The position numbers were made by a program, and so were the translations under genes. Positions 1 to 64,000 of a stretch of DNA of 64,000 bases are shown one piece after another (the first letter of the stretch is position 1; every line of letters begins with the position of its first letter). The DNA comes from Meghimatium bilineatum. Lineage: Eukaryota > Mollusca > Gastropoda > Stylommatophora > Philomycidae. Where the stretch lies: positions 1,643,001 through 1,707,000 of the forward strand of contig CM067312.1 of the NCBI GenBank assembly GCA_034231615.1, in the 5' to 3' direction. Under the pieces are notes generated by a model. It was given only the letters and a program-made list of their open reading frames with translations, ran no database searches and had not been told where the DNA came from.

Positions 1-780
1 GATATCAGTCTTGCTGAAGACAGGTATGTTTGGCCTTTGGCACAAATAAAATGGCAACACAGTGTATTTCTATTCTCTGTATCCTGCTTGAAATCTTAGA
101 GCCATTGTCCAGCTACAAGAGAGATCCAACGGAAGTTTGAGAATGAACAGTATTCAACAGTGAAGATTGATATCAGTGATGATTGTAGACAAATTGTACC
201 AGTGCAATCTCAGTCCATGATTGTCTTGATTTCCTCTGCTTCTTTCACCTTCTGCTGCTCTCTGTAGTATCATTGTTTTATAGGGGATCATTGTTGGCTT
301 CATGCCCAAACCATGCTAATGTTCAACATTTTACTTAGGCCTATAGGGCCTACTTAAAATTTATATTAGCCCTGTGATTCTTGTGTGCCTCTATTTTATT
401 TCTCATGTATACATTACTATCATTCCTAAGATCTTGCATATTCCCAGTGGTAATATGGCTATGGGTGTGAATCCTGGACAATCACCAACAAAGTTAAAAA
501 TGAAATAGCAGCATTTAAAACAAAATGTTACAGAAAAATCTTCAGAATACCATAGACCTATTCTTTCAGAAAACTACAATATTTTGGCCATATCAAACAC
601 CACGACAGACCAGAGAAGACCATAATGGAGGGCAGGGAGACGAACAAGAGGCAGACCAAGAAGAAGATAGATGCAAGACATCAAATACCACCTGAACATG
701 ACAGTAACTAACAGAAGCAGGAAGACTGGCTCAAGATTGAAGTTTTAAAAGGCTCTACTAATGACTGCTACTTGTTCAGG
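1..780. repeat. Dispersed repeat family 2 copy and LINE remnant, left edge
   Basis: About 14-150 (+) matches the dispersed family seen at 17285, 30285 and 33041 (GGCACAAATAAAA, GCCATTGTCC, GAGATCC motifs). About 490-780 (+) resembles the C-terminal tail of non-LTR retrotransposons: TTTAAAACAAAATGTTACAG reads FKTKCYRK, followed by a GR.RGRPRR-like run. Nothing coding is intact. Confidence 0.5.
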
Positions 781-851
781 ATATTCTACCTGATGATGTA
801 TATGCCTACATTATACAAGTGAAAAGGTAAATCTTGTATAAACCTACTCAC

Positions 852-1364
852 TGATTTTAATACTCGTTTGACCTCTGCTAATACTGCGGCAGGATCTTGT
901 ACTGTGCACAAAGTAAGTGTACAAACCACAGCATCAAAGGAATGATTCTCGACACTGGACATGTTTTCTGCGAAATTTTTGACAAAACCAACTAGTTGTA
1001 CATTGTTCTCAGACTTTTCCAAATTTGCTGTTAAATATGCTTCGTGGTATGGATTAGGATCAAGAGCTGTGACTTTTGTACCCTTTGGATAAAATTGGAA
1101 ATTCATGCCACTCCCAGCGCCGATTTCTAATACTAACAAATCGCTCTTTGATTTGTTTCTGAGATCTTTCATTTGCTCAAACAGTAACTGTTTTTCTCTG
1201 TGAAAGAATTTTCGGTGTACCCAACCACACATTACATTTAATATAAATGCTTCCAGTTTTGCTTTTCGAAACCCGAAGACATAATTAATTATTATATACA
1301 AAATGAATCCAGGTATGACAACAAAGTAGATTGCTGAGCTGAGATGCGCATCTATTTCCGCCAT
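852..1364 (-). CDS. First coding exon of a METTL7/TMT1-like membrane-anchored methyltransferase (partial gene)
   Basis: The exon encodes 171 residues from ATG at 1364 down to a splice donor (GTGAGTAGG reading leftward from 851), ending in phase 0. Residues about 11-31 are strongly hydrophobic, as expected for the N-terminal membrane anchor that places METTL7 proteins on the endoplasmic reticulum or lipid droplets. A class I SAM-dependent methyltransferase core follows: motif I VLEIGAGSG at residues 78-86, the acidic-loop motif TALDPNPY near 99-106, and DAVVCTLTLCTVQDP near 144-158. METTL7A/B (TMT1A/B) of vertebrates are about 244 residues and methylate thiols, so roughly the last 70 residues are missing here; I found no matching exon in 1-850, so it probably lies left of the window. 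Family assignment is by motif pattern; the substrate is inferred from the family. It is transcribed divergently from RAD50, with about 8 kb between the two starts. Confidence 0.85.
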
Positions 1365-1899
1365 ATTAGTTACAATTTTTATTAACTTCTCTTGCTAGGT
1401 TGCCAGAAGAGTTTCGGGAATTTGGTTGTCATCATCAAACCTTTACCATTCAATGTTGTAGGGGTGCCACTCTGGAAACACTAACACACAAATTTCGTCT
1501 TGTCTCCATGTACTTAGTTTCTTTTTGTTAAGTGGAGAGAATCTTAATCATGTCCAGTCTTTAATATTATCAATCCATACTTACCGCCTATTCCCTCGTC
1601 TTCTTCCATACTCAACTGTTTCCTGTAAGATAGTGCATAATTACGTGGCCAAACTGCACACGTTTGCGACACTTTACCACTGCCATGAGATATTCTTGAT
1701 GACTTGCAAAAGTATTTTGCTTCTCACGTTTATGTTGGTTTTATTTTCTTTATAATAGATGCACAATATGGTCTATTCATCTCTAAAATTTGTTTGCAAA
1801 AGCACATATTTTCCTCTTCATTTCAGCTGTAACTGTCCAACTCTCACATACATCCATACAAAAGAATAAGTATTATTAGAGATTGATATAGCAGATTTA

Positions 1900-2430
1900 T
1901 ATTTTTGGTATCATCATGAAAAAACTGCAACATACGCTGGAAGAAGAGATAGGCCTACATGAAGCAAAGGCAGGTTTCAGACAGGGCAAAGGCACCATAT
2001 TTTCAATATGCGGAATATCATAGAGAAATGCAGAAATGTACACATACTTTACTGACTGCACCAAAGCATTCGAGCGTATACAATATCAAAAACTTAGGAA
2101 TATCAAGTAAGACATGGATTTCCCGATACTCCTAATCGGCATCATAAAAACATTATAGTAAACCCAGGATCAGCCGTTAGATTAAGTGTAACATCTGATT
2201 GGGTACTGGTCAAAAATAAGTCTGACAAAGATATATCACCATATCTCTTCAGATATTTCTGCAGAGAACATAATGAGGTATATACAAAAAATGACCAACA
2301 GCGAAATAACTTCGACCCACTCAACATCGGAGGTCACGAGATAGCAGAACTAAGATATGCCCATGACACAACATTACCCAGTACCCTAAATCGCATTAAA
2401 TCGTACCTAGTGGTACTGGGTAATGTTTCT
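1900..2430 (+). mobile_element. Decayed non-LTR retrotransposon reverse transcriptase fragment
   Basis: Translates with breaks to LEEEIGLHEAKAGFRQGKG and then FTDCTKAFERI, matching the QAGFRKGRGT and FIDYTKAFDRV motifs of LINE reverse transcriptases. Several stops and shifts; inactive. Confidence 0.65.
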
Positions 2431-2679
2431 ACGTAAGGGAAACATTCCCTGGTCAACTCAGACATCAATTTTATGTGGTTTTGTTTAGTTTAAACGTTAA
2501 TAGTTTATTGAAATAGATCCCATTTGGACCGCTACGTGGAAAATTGTCCTGATAAATAAATAATAATAAGTAATAGTTATTAGATAATAAAGTTAGTAGT
2601 GCGATTTTAAATGACCAACAAGTACAATGCAAGCACAAAAAGTTCTTCCAAACAAACGACATATATAGAGGGTGTCTAT

Positions 2680-3200
2680 GAGGCGTTTTGTTTTTTCTAA
2701 TTGCCCACGTTTGCCTTGCAGTAACTTGCCTGGTCTCTTCCGCCTCTAGTGCTCCAGTTCTGATACTGTAACGCCATGCTGTTCTATCCTGAGCGAGGCT
2801 CTCCCAATGGCCAAGAGCCTACGTCAATTTAAAGATGTTTCAGTGAGGACATGAGTGTGTCTTTGAAACGCCTTTTCTGTCCACCAACTTTTCGAAGTCC
2901 TGTCTTGAGTACTCCATGAGAAATTAATGTAAAAGATAGCTGGCTATACAGCATGGTTCTTTTCAGAAAACTACAATATTTTGACCATATCAAACATCAT
3001 GACAGCATAGAGAAGGTCATAATTTAGGGGATGATGCCAGGGGGACGAACAAGAGGCAAACCAAGAAGAAGATGCACGCAAGACATCACATACCACCTGA
3101 ATGTATCAGAAGTAGGAAGACTGGCTCAAGATCGACAGAAGTTTCGTAAGGCTGTGATTATGGCTATATCATGTCCAAGATATGCTACATGATGACGATG
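2680..3200. mobile_element. Further non-LTR retrotransposon debris
   Basis: 2690-2900 is a repeat also recognisable at about 31600-31800 and 57840-57900 (GTGTCTTTGAAACGCCTTTT type core). 2950-3190 (+) resembles 550-780, a LINE 3' coding end. No open frame. Confidence 0.5.
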
Positions 3201-4438
3201 ATAAAAGATTTAACTTCGCTGCTGTACTTATTTTGCTCTTCCATAGGATATTTAAATCTGGGCATTGCAGCCGAAGCTATTTCAAGTCAAATCTTTATTT
3301 CTTTGCTAGTGCTTCCATCACTGCTCATATAAGATCCTAAGTAGTTAAAGATATCAACCTATTATATCTTCTGTCAATTTATCAAGATGTTACCACCAGC
3401 AAGTGCCATCCATCCATAAACTCCAGTAAAAAAAAAACACACAAAAAACCCCCCCAAAAACAGTAATGGCAGCGCTGGTCTTGAATTGTAGTAGTAAGGG
3501 ATGTTACTCTTGAAACATGTTATTTTTGCTATGCAAACGTTTTCTTGGAACAGGTTGTTGTGATATAATAAACTAAACTGATTGGCGCAGACTTTCATTT
3601 TTACATCATTTGAATTTCATGTGGGTGCAATAAGTAGTAATTTTGATATTTTCTTAGTCTAGATTCTAGGATTAAAAACAAATCTCATGTTATGGCAGAC
3701 CTTAGGCTGGAGGATTTTAAAATAAATTTACAAGTCAGCTACTTTCTTCAATGAGACCTCTCTTCAGAAAATGAAAAATTTCTCTGTACTTGGACAAAAT
3801 TTTCAAAATGTAGGATTAGCACAAGATTTTCAAAATGGGTTTACAGCATTATAAATACCACAGTTAGATAGCCCTATAGCCCTTGAAAATTGCAATTCAA
3901 TGCTCTCAGCCAAGTCTCTACGTCAATTCTGAAAAAAGTTACGAATTTTTTTCGAATTAATTTTGCATCAAAATAATTTACATGGAACATATAAGGAAAT
4001 ATGAAATGAGAGTTGTCAAAAAGTTGCGGCCTTGCCTTAGAACCGAGCCACTAATTTATGAATATCAAAGTTATTTGCATTAAAAAATTTAACAAATTAT
4101 ACATTTTCTTGTTTGGAAAGACAAGACGCACCTGTTGATAACATTCTTCTAATTTTCTGACGCAGCCAGAGTTAATAAATAATTATTAATGGCGTCTAAT
4201 TTGCATAATTACATTGTAATATTTAATATATATTTATTACATTTTTTAATTATTTAGGATAAAATATATAGCAAACTGTATGTTTTTGTGTTCGTGAAGA
4301 CAAGACGCACCTGTTGATTACATTCTGCTAAAATTTTGATGCAGCAGAGTTAATAAATAATTAATAATGGCATCTAATTTGCATAATTACATTGTAATAT
4401 TTAATATATATTTATTACATTTTTTAATTATTTAGGAT

Positions 4439-4716
4439 CTTCTTCTTCTGCGTTCGTTCTCAAACTCCTGCAGATTAGCAGGATGTAGTCTGGAGAACGG
4501 AATGCGTTGTGTCATGGTTTACAGCATTGCTGCGATATCTGCGCCTTTTGGCCTAACACATCCGACTTCAGCATGGCTTTGGGTCACTGACCCTATATGG
4601 GATGAGACAGCCAACTCCATCCCATAACCTCCTTAGTCGCCTTTTACGACATGCGTGGAAGGTAAACAGTGTTGCTATTCTTTACTCCCCTTTCGGGCCC
4701 CGGCAACACACGGGCG
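4439..4716 (-). mobile_element. Full-length SINE-like element, 278 bp, with 13-bp target-site duplication
   Basis: The direct repeat AATTATTTAGGAT flanks it at 4426-4438 and 4717-4729, inside a copy of the AT-rich repeat. In its own orientation the element starts CGCCCGTGTGTTGCCGGGGC and ends in a short (AGA)n tail after GAACGCAG. The same sequence recurs at least eight more times in the window. The non-coding length, A/G-rich simple tail and TSD fit a SINE mobilised by a LINE; I did not see convincing tRNA A and B boxes. Confidence 0.85.
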
Positions 4717-5434
4717 AATTATTTAGGATAAAATATATAGCAAACTGTATGTTTTTTGTGTTCGTGAAGACAAGACGCATCTGTTGATTACATTGTGTTA
4801 ATGTTCCATGCAACCAGAGCCAATTAATTTTTAATAATGGCATCTAATAAGCATAATTAAAATCTCTTCTATGCTCCCCTTTATGGCAACATGCATGTGG
4901 CTGGCAATCTGTCATCTCAGCCCTCTTTGTATCTGAAATATAATATTTGATTATTATTATTGGCATTTGGTATCACATGTACATAAACAATTCTGTCAAA
5001 GGTATGGGTGAAATACCAAGTAGATATGTGTACCAAATTTTCAAAAAGGTTTGACACATTATAAATTTTCTTTTTTCCTTTTTAGTGATACCTAATTAGC
5101 TCTATATAATTAAATACTTTATTACATTGTTCTGTAGATAGGCTTATGTAGAAAATTGAGCAAATTTGATAATAAACAAGAGATAAAGATATCAAAAAGA
5201 GTGAGATCGTTTGGAAGATGCTGAAGTTGACATTGTCTGCATTGATTTGATTTATTAGGTCTATTGAAAATAGAAAGCATCTCTCACATAAAAGTGAATT
5301 TTATGAAATACTCATGAGAGAATTATAAGCAATTGGACTTCATAAACAATATAAATAATATATATTTAATGTGAAATGTGTTTCTTGTATAATTATCCAC
5401 ATGAAACAGACCGATGTGACTAAGAAAACACTTC

Positions 5435-5490
5435 AGTCATCATGGCGACGGACGCAGGATAGTGCGGTAGTAAGTACACGCACCCGGCAT
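5435..5490 (+). promoter_or_regulatory. Candidate CpG-containing 5' exon or promoter segment
   Basis: A short GC/CpG-richer island in AT-rich DNA (ATGGCGACGGACGCAGGATA) is followed by a GTAAGT donor at about 5474. It could be the non-coding first exon of RAD50, which the acceptors before exons 1a/1b require. Position and base composition only; weak evidence. Confidence 0.2.
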
Positions 5491-7939
5491 GGTTTTGTAC
5501 TAATATTTTGAATGATTTTACATACAAATCTTAGATTTTTTACTAGTATCATTTAAAAATGAATTAAAGAAATTAAAAAAGGCAAGAATTGTAGTTGTTC
5601 AACATCAATTTCTTTTAATATGAGACATTTCAGAATTATCGACGCGGCAGGAAAGAATAGCGCTAAACATTTAAAACAAGATGGATGCTAAGGAACGCGT
5701 GACAGATCTGCAGTGCGTTTGTTTAAAATTCGATATTAATTACAGGCAAATTCCAAAAATAGTGGAATTTCATTTATAAAGAGATAAATGGTTGCTAAAT
5801 TTGTTAGACATGGTTACAACTTGGTAAAACATACTAAATAAAAAGATACACGTGTGCAAAGATGAAAAACACTTACCTAGGCTCGTTTAATCGCTTGCTG
5901 TAAATTTTACACAACATATTTCCAACTATAACCTTCGTAATCTGATGCACAAAAGAAAGAAAAAGCTTAAACAGTAATCTTTTTTTTAAAAATAAGGTTG
6001 TGTTGATTTGCCTGAAGACAATTGCTGTGGTCAGTGTTTCGCGTGATACAAAAATCGATCACTGGACGCTACCAAAACAAGGGAAGTAATTTAAACCACA
6101 TTCACTTTCACGTCAACTTACAATTTCCTAATGCCTAATCAAAGCTAATTAATATTCAAAATGGCGGTTAATTTACATAATTAAAATTGAATTGAATTGC
6201 CTAATTATTAAACATTTCTGTTATGTATGATAAAATAAAATATGCTACAAACTATACATTGCTGTGTTCAGGAAGACAAGACGAATCTACGGATCACATT
6301 GACATAATTTTCATATGCAGTCAAAGATTAATATTCAAAATGGCAGCTAATTTGCATAATTAAAATAATTATTCAATATATTTGTGAATTATGATAAAAT
6401 ATCCTACAAGGTTTTTGTGCTTCAAATGTGATAAAACTTTCATGGATTATTCATGTACATAGTGATGTGATTTGTGTTTAGTTTTGTGAACTGCTTGTTT
6501 AGGGAAATAATATTCATAGAGTAGTAAGAATAAAGTAGACATTTTTTAATATTTTTCTTTCTCATGTCATGTCTTCCACCATCTAAATCCCATTGCATAT
6601 ATAATTTGTATTATTATGCATAGATCATGTTCTAGCAAAGCTGCTACTTGCAGGCAATGCAATGCCAATAGTCCAAAGAGTGCACATTGCAGCACATCAG
6701 TAGTGTAGTCACCAACCAAGTCGGACAGTTGTCATGACAACACACAACTTTTTGTAATGTCCACTTCTATATGCCAAATAGTATCAGGGACACTAGAAAT
6801 CTAATTGAAACGTGGTCACTTCCTACGTGCATGGTCAGGAAATAGACTAGTTGCCATTTTCTTCAAGGGACATAATTTGTTTATTTTTTTTTGGACACCA
6901 AAGAGCTCTTTTTGCTAATGCCTAAAAATAGTGTTACATAATTACAAATAATATAATTAGATATCCCTTAAAAATTTCAATTCAACGATACCTCAACCAA
7001 GTATGTACGTCAATCGTGAAAAAAGTTATGAATTTTGTTCTAATGAATTTGACATCAAAATAATTTACATGGAACATATAGGAAAATATAAATAAAACTT
7101 GTGACTACAAAATGTAGCCAAGCTGATAATTTCTAAATTATCTTTGTTATTCAATAATACAATACACAAACTATACATTTTTGTGTTTGCAGAGATAAGA
7201 CGCTTATGTTGATCACATTTCTGGAATTTTCTGTTGGACACAGAACTAATTGATATTCAAAATGGCTGCTAATTTGCATAATCAAAATGAAATAAATTAT
7301 ATATCTATTAAACATAATAAAATACCACAGAAACTATATATTTTTGTATTTGCAAGGACATACCGCATCTGTTGATCACATTGCTGTGATTCTCAGATGC
7401 ACGTACAACTAATTAATATTCAAAATATTGGTTAATTTGCATAATTGAAACAAATGTTGATGTTTTAAATAATTAACTGTTGGTTTGGGCATTGTATTAC
7501 TCTCTTAAAAGTTACATATATAAAAAGAAAAATGGTTACAGAACTTAATAAATCTAGTTTCAAACGCAACAAATGATGCGAACACTATTTTAAACCCTGT
7601 CACAAGAGATTTATAGCCTAAGCAAAATTTCCTAAACACGCTAATCCCAGATGTCCAAGTACCTACTCTCTACTGAGTAGAGAGTGAGATGAGATTTGGA
7701 GAATTCATTAAATTTTTCACAATTTTAGAGATGTAATATTATAAATACACCATATTGGGCGCAAGCCTGTCACGGGATTGCCCCAGTTTTGAAGCGCTGT
7801 CCGGCCGATTTTAATTATGTACCGGGTTCCATCACAATTTATGAACATAAATTGGTACCATGAGACTGAGAGTACGACTACCCTACTTCTGACTCAGTGA
7901 GAGTTAGTGATGTAGAGTGTCGAGAATAGTATTACTAAT

Positions 7940-8250
7940 TAGGATATTGAAAACAGGATATTGAAAACACAGACACATGCCATAGAAAACATGGACACAG
8001 AATTTAGAAAATTTTTCAATATTTTCAAAAATTTTTCAATATTAAAATATTGAAAAATGGACACAGAATAATTAGGATATTGAAAAAACAGGATAGTGAA
8101 AACACAGGATAGTGAAAACACAGGATATTGAAAACACAGACACATGCCATATAAAACATGGACACAGAATATTGAAGACATGGACAGAAGACATGGACAC
8201 ATGATATAGAAGACATGATTACAGAATATTGAAGACATAGACAAATGATG
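7940..8250. repeat. Imperfect tandem repeat (GAAAACACAGGATATT type) with an inner hairpin
   Basis: Repeats of GATATTGAAAACA and CATGGACACAGAAT run through the block. At 8010-8060, copies of AATTTTTCAATATT face TATTGAAAAAT, giving a possible hairpin. Confidence 0.7.
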
Positions 8251-8929
8251 GGAGTAGGTGGCTTCTGTGGTTGATGTCATGACAATACAAAAAAAATCAA
8301 CAATTGCAATAGTTTGGTCATCTGGAAAGAATGCTGTGTGATTCATAAGTTTATAAATTATATATGAAGAGAAGAAAAACAGAAAGAAGAGCCAGGGGTA
8401 GACCTAGAGTATGCTGAATCAACATCAAAGAGACATTACACAAACACCAAATGACATTATCTGAAGCTGCCAGAAAGACGAGAACAAGAACATTGTATCT
8501 CCCTCGACACCCGTGTAAAGGGTAAAAGAGGAAGGAAGAAAAGATAGATGGCATGAAGATGGGTCAAAGTTGGATAGCAGTTTTACATTATTATCAATGT
8601 AATCACTACCAACCACTTATTATCAATGTAATGACTACCAACCTAGATTATAAATGTCTCCATAATTTTACACTTGCATTCACTGGTCTGCTCTGTGATG
8701 AAGTGGGACAGAGTGCGTCTGTGATGGCCAAGGTAACTTTTCGATTCCAGCCACAGGCAATTGTGCTTTCGGACTGTTCAGAAAGCAATGGCAAACTACT
8801 ACATGTTTTTATATTGCCTAGAAAATCACCACAGCCAAAAAAATGCTGGGTTGATAGCTACGTCCTGAAAAGGATATGCTACCAATTTTTTTATTCATTG
8901 GTCAGTTCTTCATATTCAGTTATCTCAAT

Positions 8930-9210
8930 ATCGCCTGTTTGGTGCTGAGGCTCAAATGGGAAGTAAAGAATAGCAACACTGTTTACCTTCCATGCATGTT
9001 GTAAGTGGTGACTAAGGAGGTTGGGGGGGGTAGAGTTGGCTGTCCCATCCAGTATAGAGTCAAAGTGACTAAGAAGCCATGCTGGAGTCAGATGTGTCAA
9101 GCTGAAAGGTGCAGCTAAGCTGTAAACCATGACTCAAACATTCCATTTTGCCGACTACATCATGCTAATCTGCAGGAGATTAAGAGCAATGGCGGAAGTT
9201 AGTCAGCTAC
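8930..9210 (+). mobile_element. SINE copy (same family as 4439), degraded
   Basis: Contains AAAGAATAGCAACACTGTTT, CTTCCATGCATGTTGTAAG and CTAATCTGCAGGAG in the family order; diverged and without a clear target-site duplication. Confidence 0.75.
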
Positions 9211-9221
9211 TTTTTTCTTCT

Positions 9222-9375
9222 TCAGCATTCATTCTTAAAATCCTGCTGGATCTCTCTTGCAGCAGGTCAATGGTCCTCCTATATTTCTAGCAGGATTTAG
9301 TCCAGAGAATGGAAGTGCTTGTGTCACCGTTTTATTTACTTCAGTGGTCCAAAACATCTGACTTTACTGGTGCTA
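9222..9375 (-). repeat. Dispersed repeat family 2, copy just upstream of RAD50 exon 1a
   Basis: Complement of the 33041 copy: ATTCATTCTTAAAATCCTGC, CAATGGTCCTCCTA, CAGGATTTAGTCCAGAGAAT. It ends about 70 bp before the exon 1a acceptor. Confidence 0.7.
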
Positions 9376-9461
9376 ATTAGTTTCATTTGAATAACGAGTT
9401 ACATCACATAAGGCATTTCAAGCATAAATATGTGTTTTTACAGTATATTGACTTGTTGACA

Positions 9462-61692
<52,231 letters not shown>

Positions 61693-61696
<4 letters not shown>

Positions 61697-63105
61697 GTCA
61701 TCCTTCTACCAATGTTAGTGTATGTCATCCTTCTACCAATATTAGTGTATGTCATCCTTCTACCAATGTTAGTGTATGTCATCCTTCTACCAATGTTAGT
61801 GTATGTCATCCTTCTACCAATGTTAGTGTATGTCATCCTTCTACCAATGTTAGTGTATGTCATCCTTCTACCAATATTAGTGTATGTCATCCTTCTACCA
61901 ATATTCGTGTATGTCATCCTTCTACCAATATTCGTGTATGTCATCCTTCTACCAATATTAGTGTATGTCATCCTCCTACCAATGTTAGTGTATGTCATCC
62001 TTCTACCAATGTTAGTGTATGTCATCCTTCTACCAATATTAGTGTATGTCATCCTTCTACCAATGTTAGTGTATGTCATCCTTCTACCAATATTAGTGTA
62101 TGTCATCCTTTACCAATGTTAGTGTATGTCATCCTTCTACCAATGTTAGTGTATGTCATCCTTCTACCAATGTTAGTGTATGTCATCCTTCTACCAATGT
62201 TAGTGTATGTCATCCTTCTACCAATATTAATGTATGTCATCCTTCTACCAATATTAGTGTATGTCATCCTTCTACCAATATTCGTGTATGTCATCCTTCT
62301 ACCAATATTAGTGTATGTCATCCTCCTACCAATGTTAGTGTATGTCATCCTTCTACCAATGTTAGTGTATGTCATCCTTCTACCAATATTAGTGTATGTC
62401 ATCCTTCTACCAATGTTAGTGTATGTCATCCTTCTACCAATATTAGTGTATGTCATCCTTTACCAATGTTAGTGTATGTCATCCTTCTACCAATGTTAGT
62501 GTATGTCATCCTTCTACCAATGTTAGTGTATGTCATCCTTCTACCAATGTTAGTGTATGTCATCCTTTACCAATGTTAGTGTATGTCATCCTTCTACCAA
62601 TGTTAGTGTATGTCATCCTTCTACCAATATTAGTGTATGTCATCCTTCTACCAATGTTAGTGTATGTCATCCTTCTACCAATGTTAGTGTATGTCATCCT
62701 TTACCAATGTTAGTGTATGTCATCCTTCTACCAATATTAGTGTATGTCATCCTTCTACCAATATTAGTGTCATCCTTCTACCAATATTAGTGTATGTCAT
62801 CCTTCTACCAATATTAGTGTATGTCATCCTTCTACCAATGTTAGTGTATGTCATCCTTTTACCAATGTTAGTGTATGTCATCCTTCTACCAATATTAGTG
62901 TATGTCATCCTTCTACCAATGTTAGTGTATGTCATCCTTTTACCAATGTTAGTGTAAGTCTTCCTTCTACCAATGATAGTGAATGTCATCCTTCCACCAA
63001 TGTTAGTGTATGTCATCCTTTTACCAATGTTAGTGTATGTCATCCTTCTACCAATGGTAATGTATGTCATCCTTCTACCAATGGTAATGTATGTCATCCT
63101 TCTTG
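61693..63105. repeat. 27-bp minisatellite, about 52 copies, starting exactly at the exon 23 donor
   Basis: First unit GTAAGTCATCCTTCTACCAA then TGTTAGT; later units begin GTATGT. Some units lack one C (26 bp). Blocks of variants recur (61860-62120 and 62210-62480), showing larger duplications. Open frames on both strands are artefacts of the period. Confidence 0.97.
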
Positions 63106-63190
63106 CAATAGCCATGTGTGTTTTACAGTAATGGTCAATCAATACTTTGATACTGTCCAGATTTCCTAATGTGTATTTTGTCCAGGGTTC

Positions 63191-63464
63191 TGGCCGTGTG
63201 TTGCCGGTCCCGAAAGGGGAGCAAAGAATAGCAACACTGTTTACCTTCCACGCATGTCCTAAAAGGCAACTAAGGAGGTTATGGGATGGAGTTGGCTGTC
63301 CCATCCCATATATGGTCAACGACCCAAAGCCATGCTGAAGTCAGATGAGTCAGGCCGAAATATGCAGATATCGCAGCAATGCTGTATACCATGACACAAT
63401 ACATTCCATTCTCTGGACTACATCCTGCTAATCTGCAGGAGTTTAAGAACGAACGCAGAAGAAT
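63191..63464 (+). mobile_element. SINE copy with 10-bp target-site duplication
   Basis: TCCAGGGTTC at 63181-63190 and 63465-63474 flank the element, which lacks a few 5' bases and ends GAACGCAGAAGAAT. Confidence 0.85.
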
Positions 63465-63599
63465 TCCAGGGTTCAAAGTTTGTTTTTATTCAAGATTTGA
63501 GAATAAATGAAAGGTAATTCTGCTGTAAAACTCTATGAAAATAGTACTTATGTGGAACACAGGAGGTAATGTAGTCTTACTGGACGATGTCTAACATAC

Positions 63600-64000
63600 T
63601 ATTCTGTCGGATGCTAACATGAAAGAATACACACAACAATACAAAGAACATAATCATACAAATAACAGTACACAATCGACGTTTTGACCAAAAGGCCTTT
63701 ATCAAGATGGCAAGCACATTAAATCAAAAGACAACGAGTAGGAACGACACAGTAATACACAAACATCTCCGAGTGAAATGTGGATGCTAGGTGCCAGAAG
63801 GATTAGAACATGAAAATACACAAAAACAAAAACATATGTGGAAGCGAAATGAACAAAAAGATAGCGTAAATGATGGAACAAAAATAATAAACACAAAGAC
63901 AAACACTGACCGAGAACTAAATAAAAGAATGATCGGAATTAAGTCCAAAAGGCTTGAGGGTACCAAACTCAAAAATAAAACAATTTTCAAGAGCATGCCT
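63600..64000 (-). repeat. Dispersed element, possible Penelope-like terminus
   Basis: 63640-63710 (AATCGACGTTTTGACCAAAA, GGCCTTTATCAAGATGG) is the reverse of the 38985 copy and has the CGTTTTGACCAAAAGGCC form common at Penelope-like ends. The rest is A-rich with no frame recognised. Confidence 0.4.

Larger units (their letters stand above)
4060..7470. repeat. AT-rich dispersed repeat family of about 180 bp, many copies
   Basis: Copies recur near 4080, 4270, 4730, 6150, 6240, 7150 and 7310. Shared features are GACAAGACGCACCTGTTGAT, ATCACATT, AATATTCAAAATGGC and TAATTTGCATAATTA. The first copies are in tandem; the block at 3830-4080 resembles 6930-7090 too. No coding capacity seen; probably an old non-autonomous element or satellite remnant. 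Confidence 0.7.

Overview
The window is animal nuclear DNA: AT-rich, intron-rich, with GT-AG splice sites, non-LTR retrotransposon debris, tRNA/SINE-sized dispersed repeats and an extraordinary density of minisatellites. The main gene is a nearly complete RAD50 (the ATPase/coiled-coil subunit of the MRE11-RAD50-NBS1 DNA-repair complex) on the + strand, spread over about 52 kb (9.44-61.7 kb) in 23 recognisable coding exon positions. The protein is clearly metazoan. The repeat content suggests a lophotrochozoan, perhaps a mollusc, but that is inference and I cannot name the species.

Layout. 1-1.4 kb: first coding exon of a METTL7/TMT1-type methyltransferase on the - strand. 1.4-9.4 kb: intergenic DNA with decayed non-LTR retrotransposon pieces and an AT-rich dispersed repeat family of about 180 bp; one copy is split by a 278-bp SINE with a 13-bp target-site duplication. 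9.44-9.79 kb: two tandem versions of the first RAD50 coding exon, each with its own splice acceptor, ATG, Walker A motif and donor. 9.8-61.7 kb: exons 2-23 separated by introns that are largely made of local tandem arrays (units from 2 to 77 bp), SINEs and mostly antisense LINE fragments. 61.7-63.1 kb: a 27-bp minisatellite of about 52 copies that starts exactly at the last donor. 63.1-64 kb: a SINE and another dispersed repeat. The short C-terminal exon of RAD50 is probably beyond the right edge.

The spliced reading frame was checked by hand: exon phases fit at every junction except the end of exon 19. The joined exons give about 1,293 residues before the missing C-terminus, close to the roughly 1,310 of vertebrate RAD50. 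Walker A, Q-loop, zinc hook (CPLC), ABC signature (SAGQK), Walker B (LDEP) and the H-loop (ITHDED) are all visible in order.

The most unusual features are: (1) the duplicated, apparently mutually exclusive first coding exon; (2) minisatellites whose repeat unit contains, or begins exactly at, a RAD50 splice site, found at nine junctions; at three of them (exon 7 donor, exon 8 acceptor, exon 21 acceptor) the extra copies are open in frame, so shifted splicing would add 9, 11 or 12 residues per unit; (3) about six reading-frame changes packed into 320 bp just after the zinc hook while about 1 kb downstream is intact. No prokaryotic features, CRISPR array or complete second gene were found.
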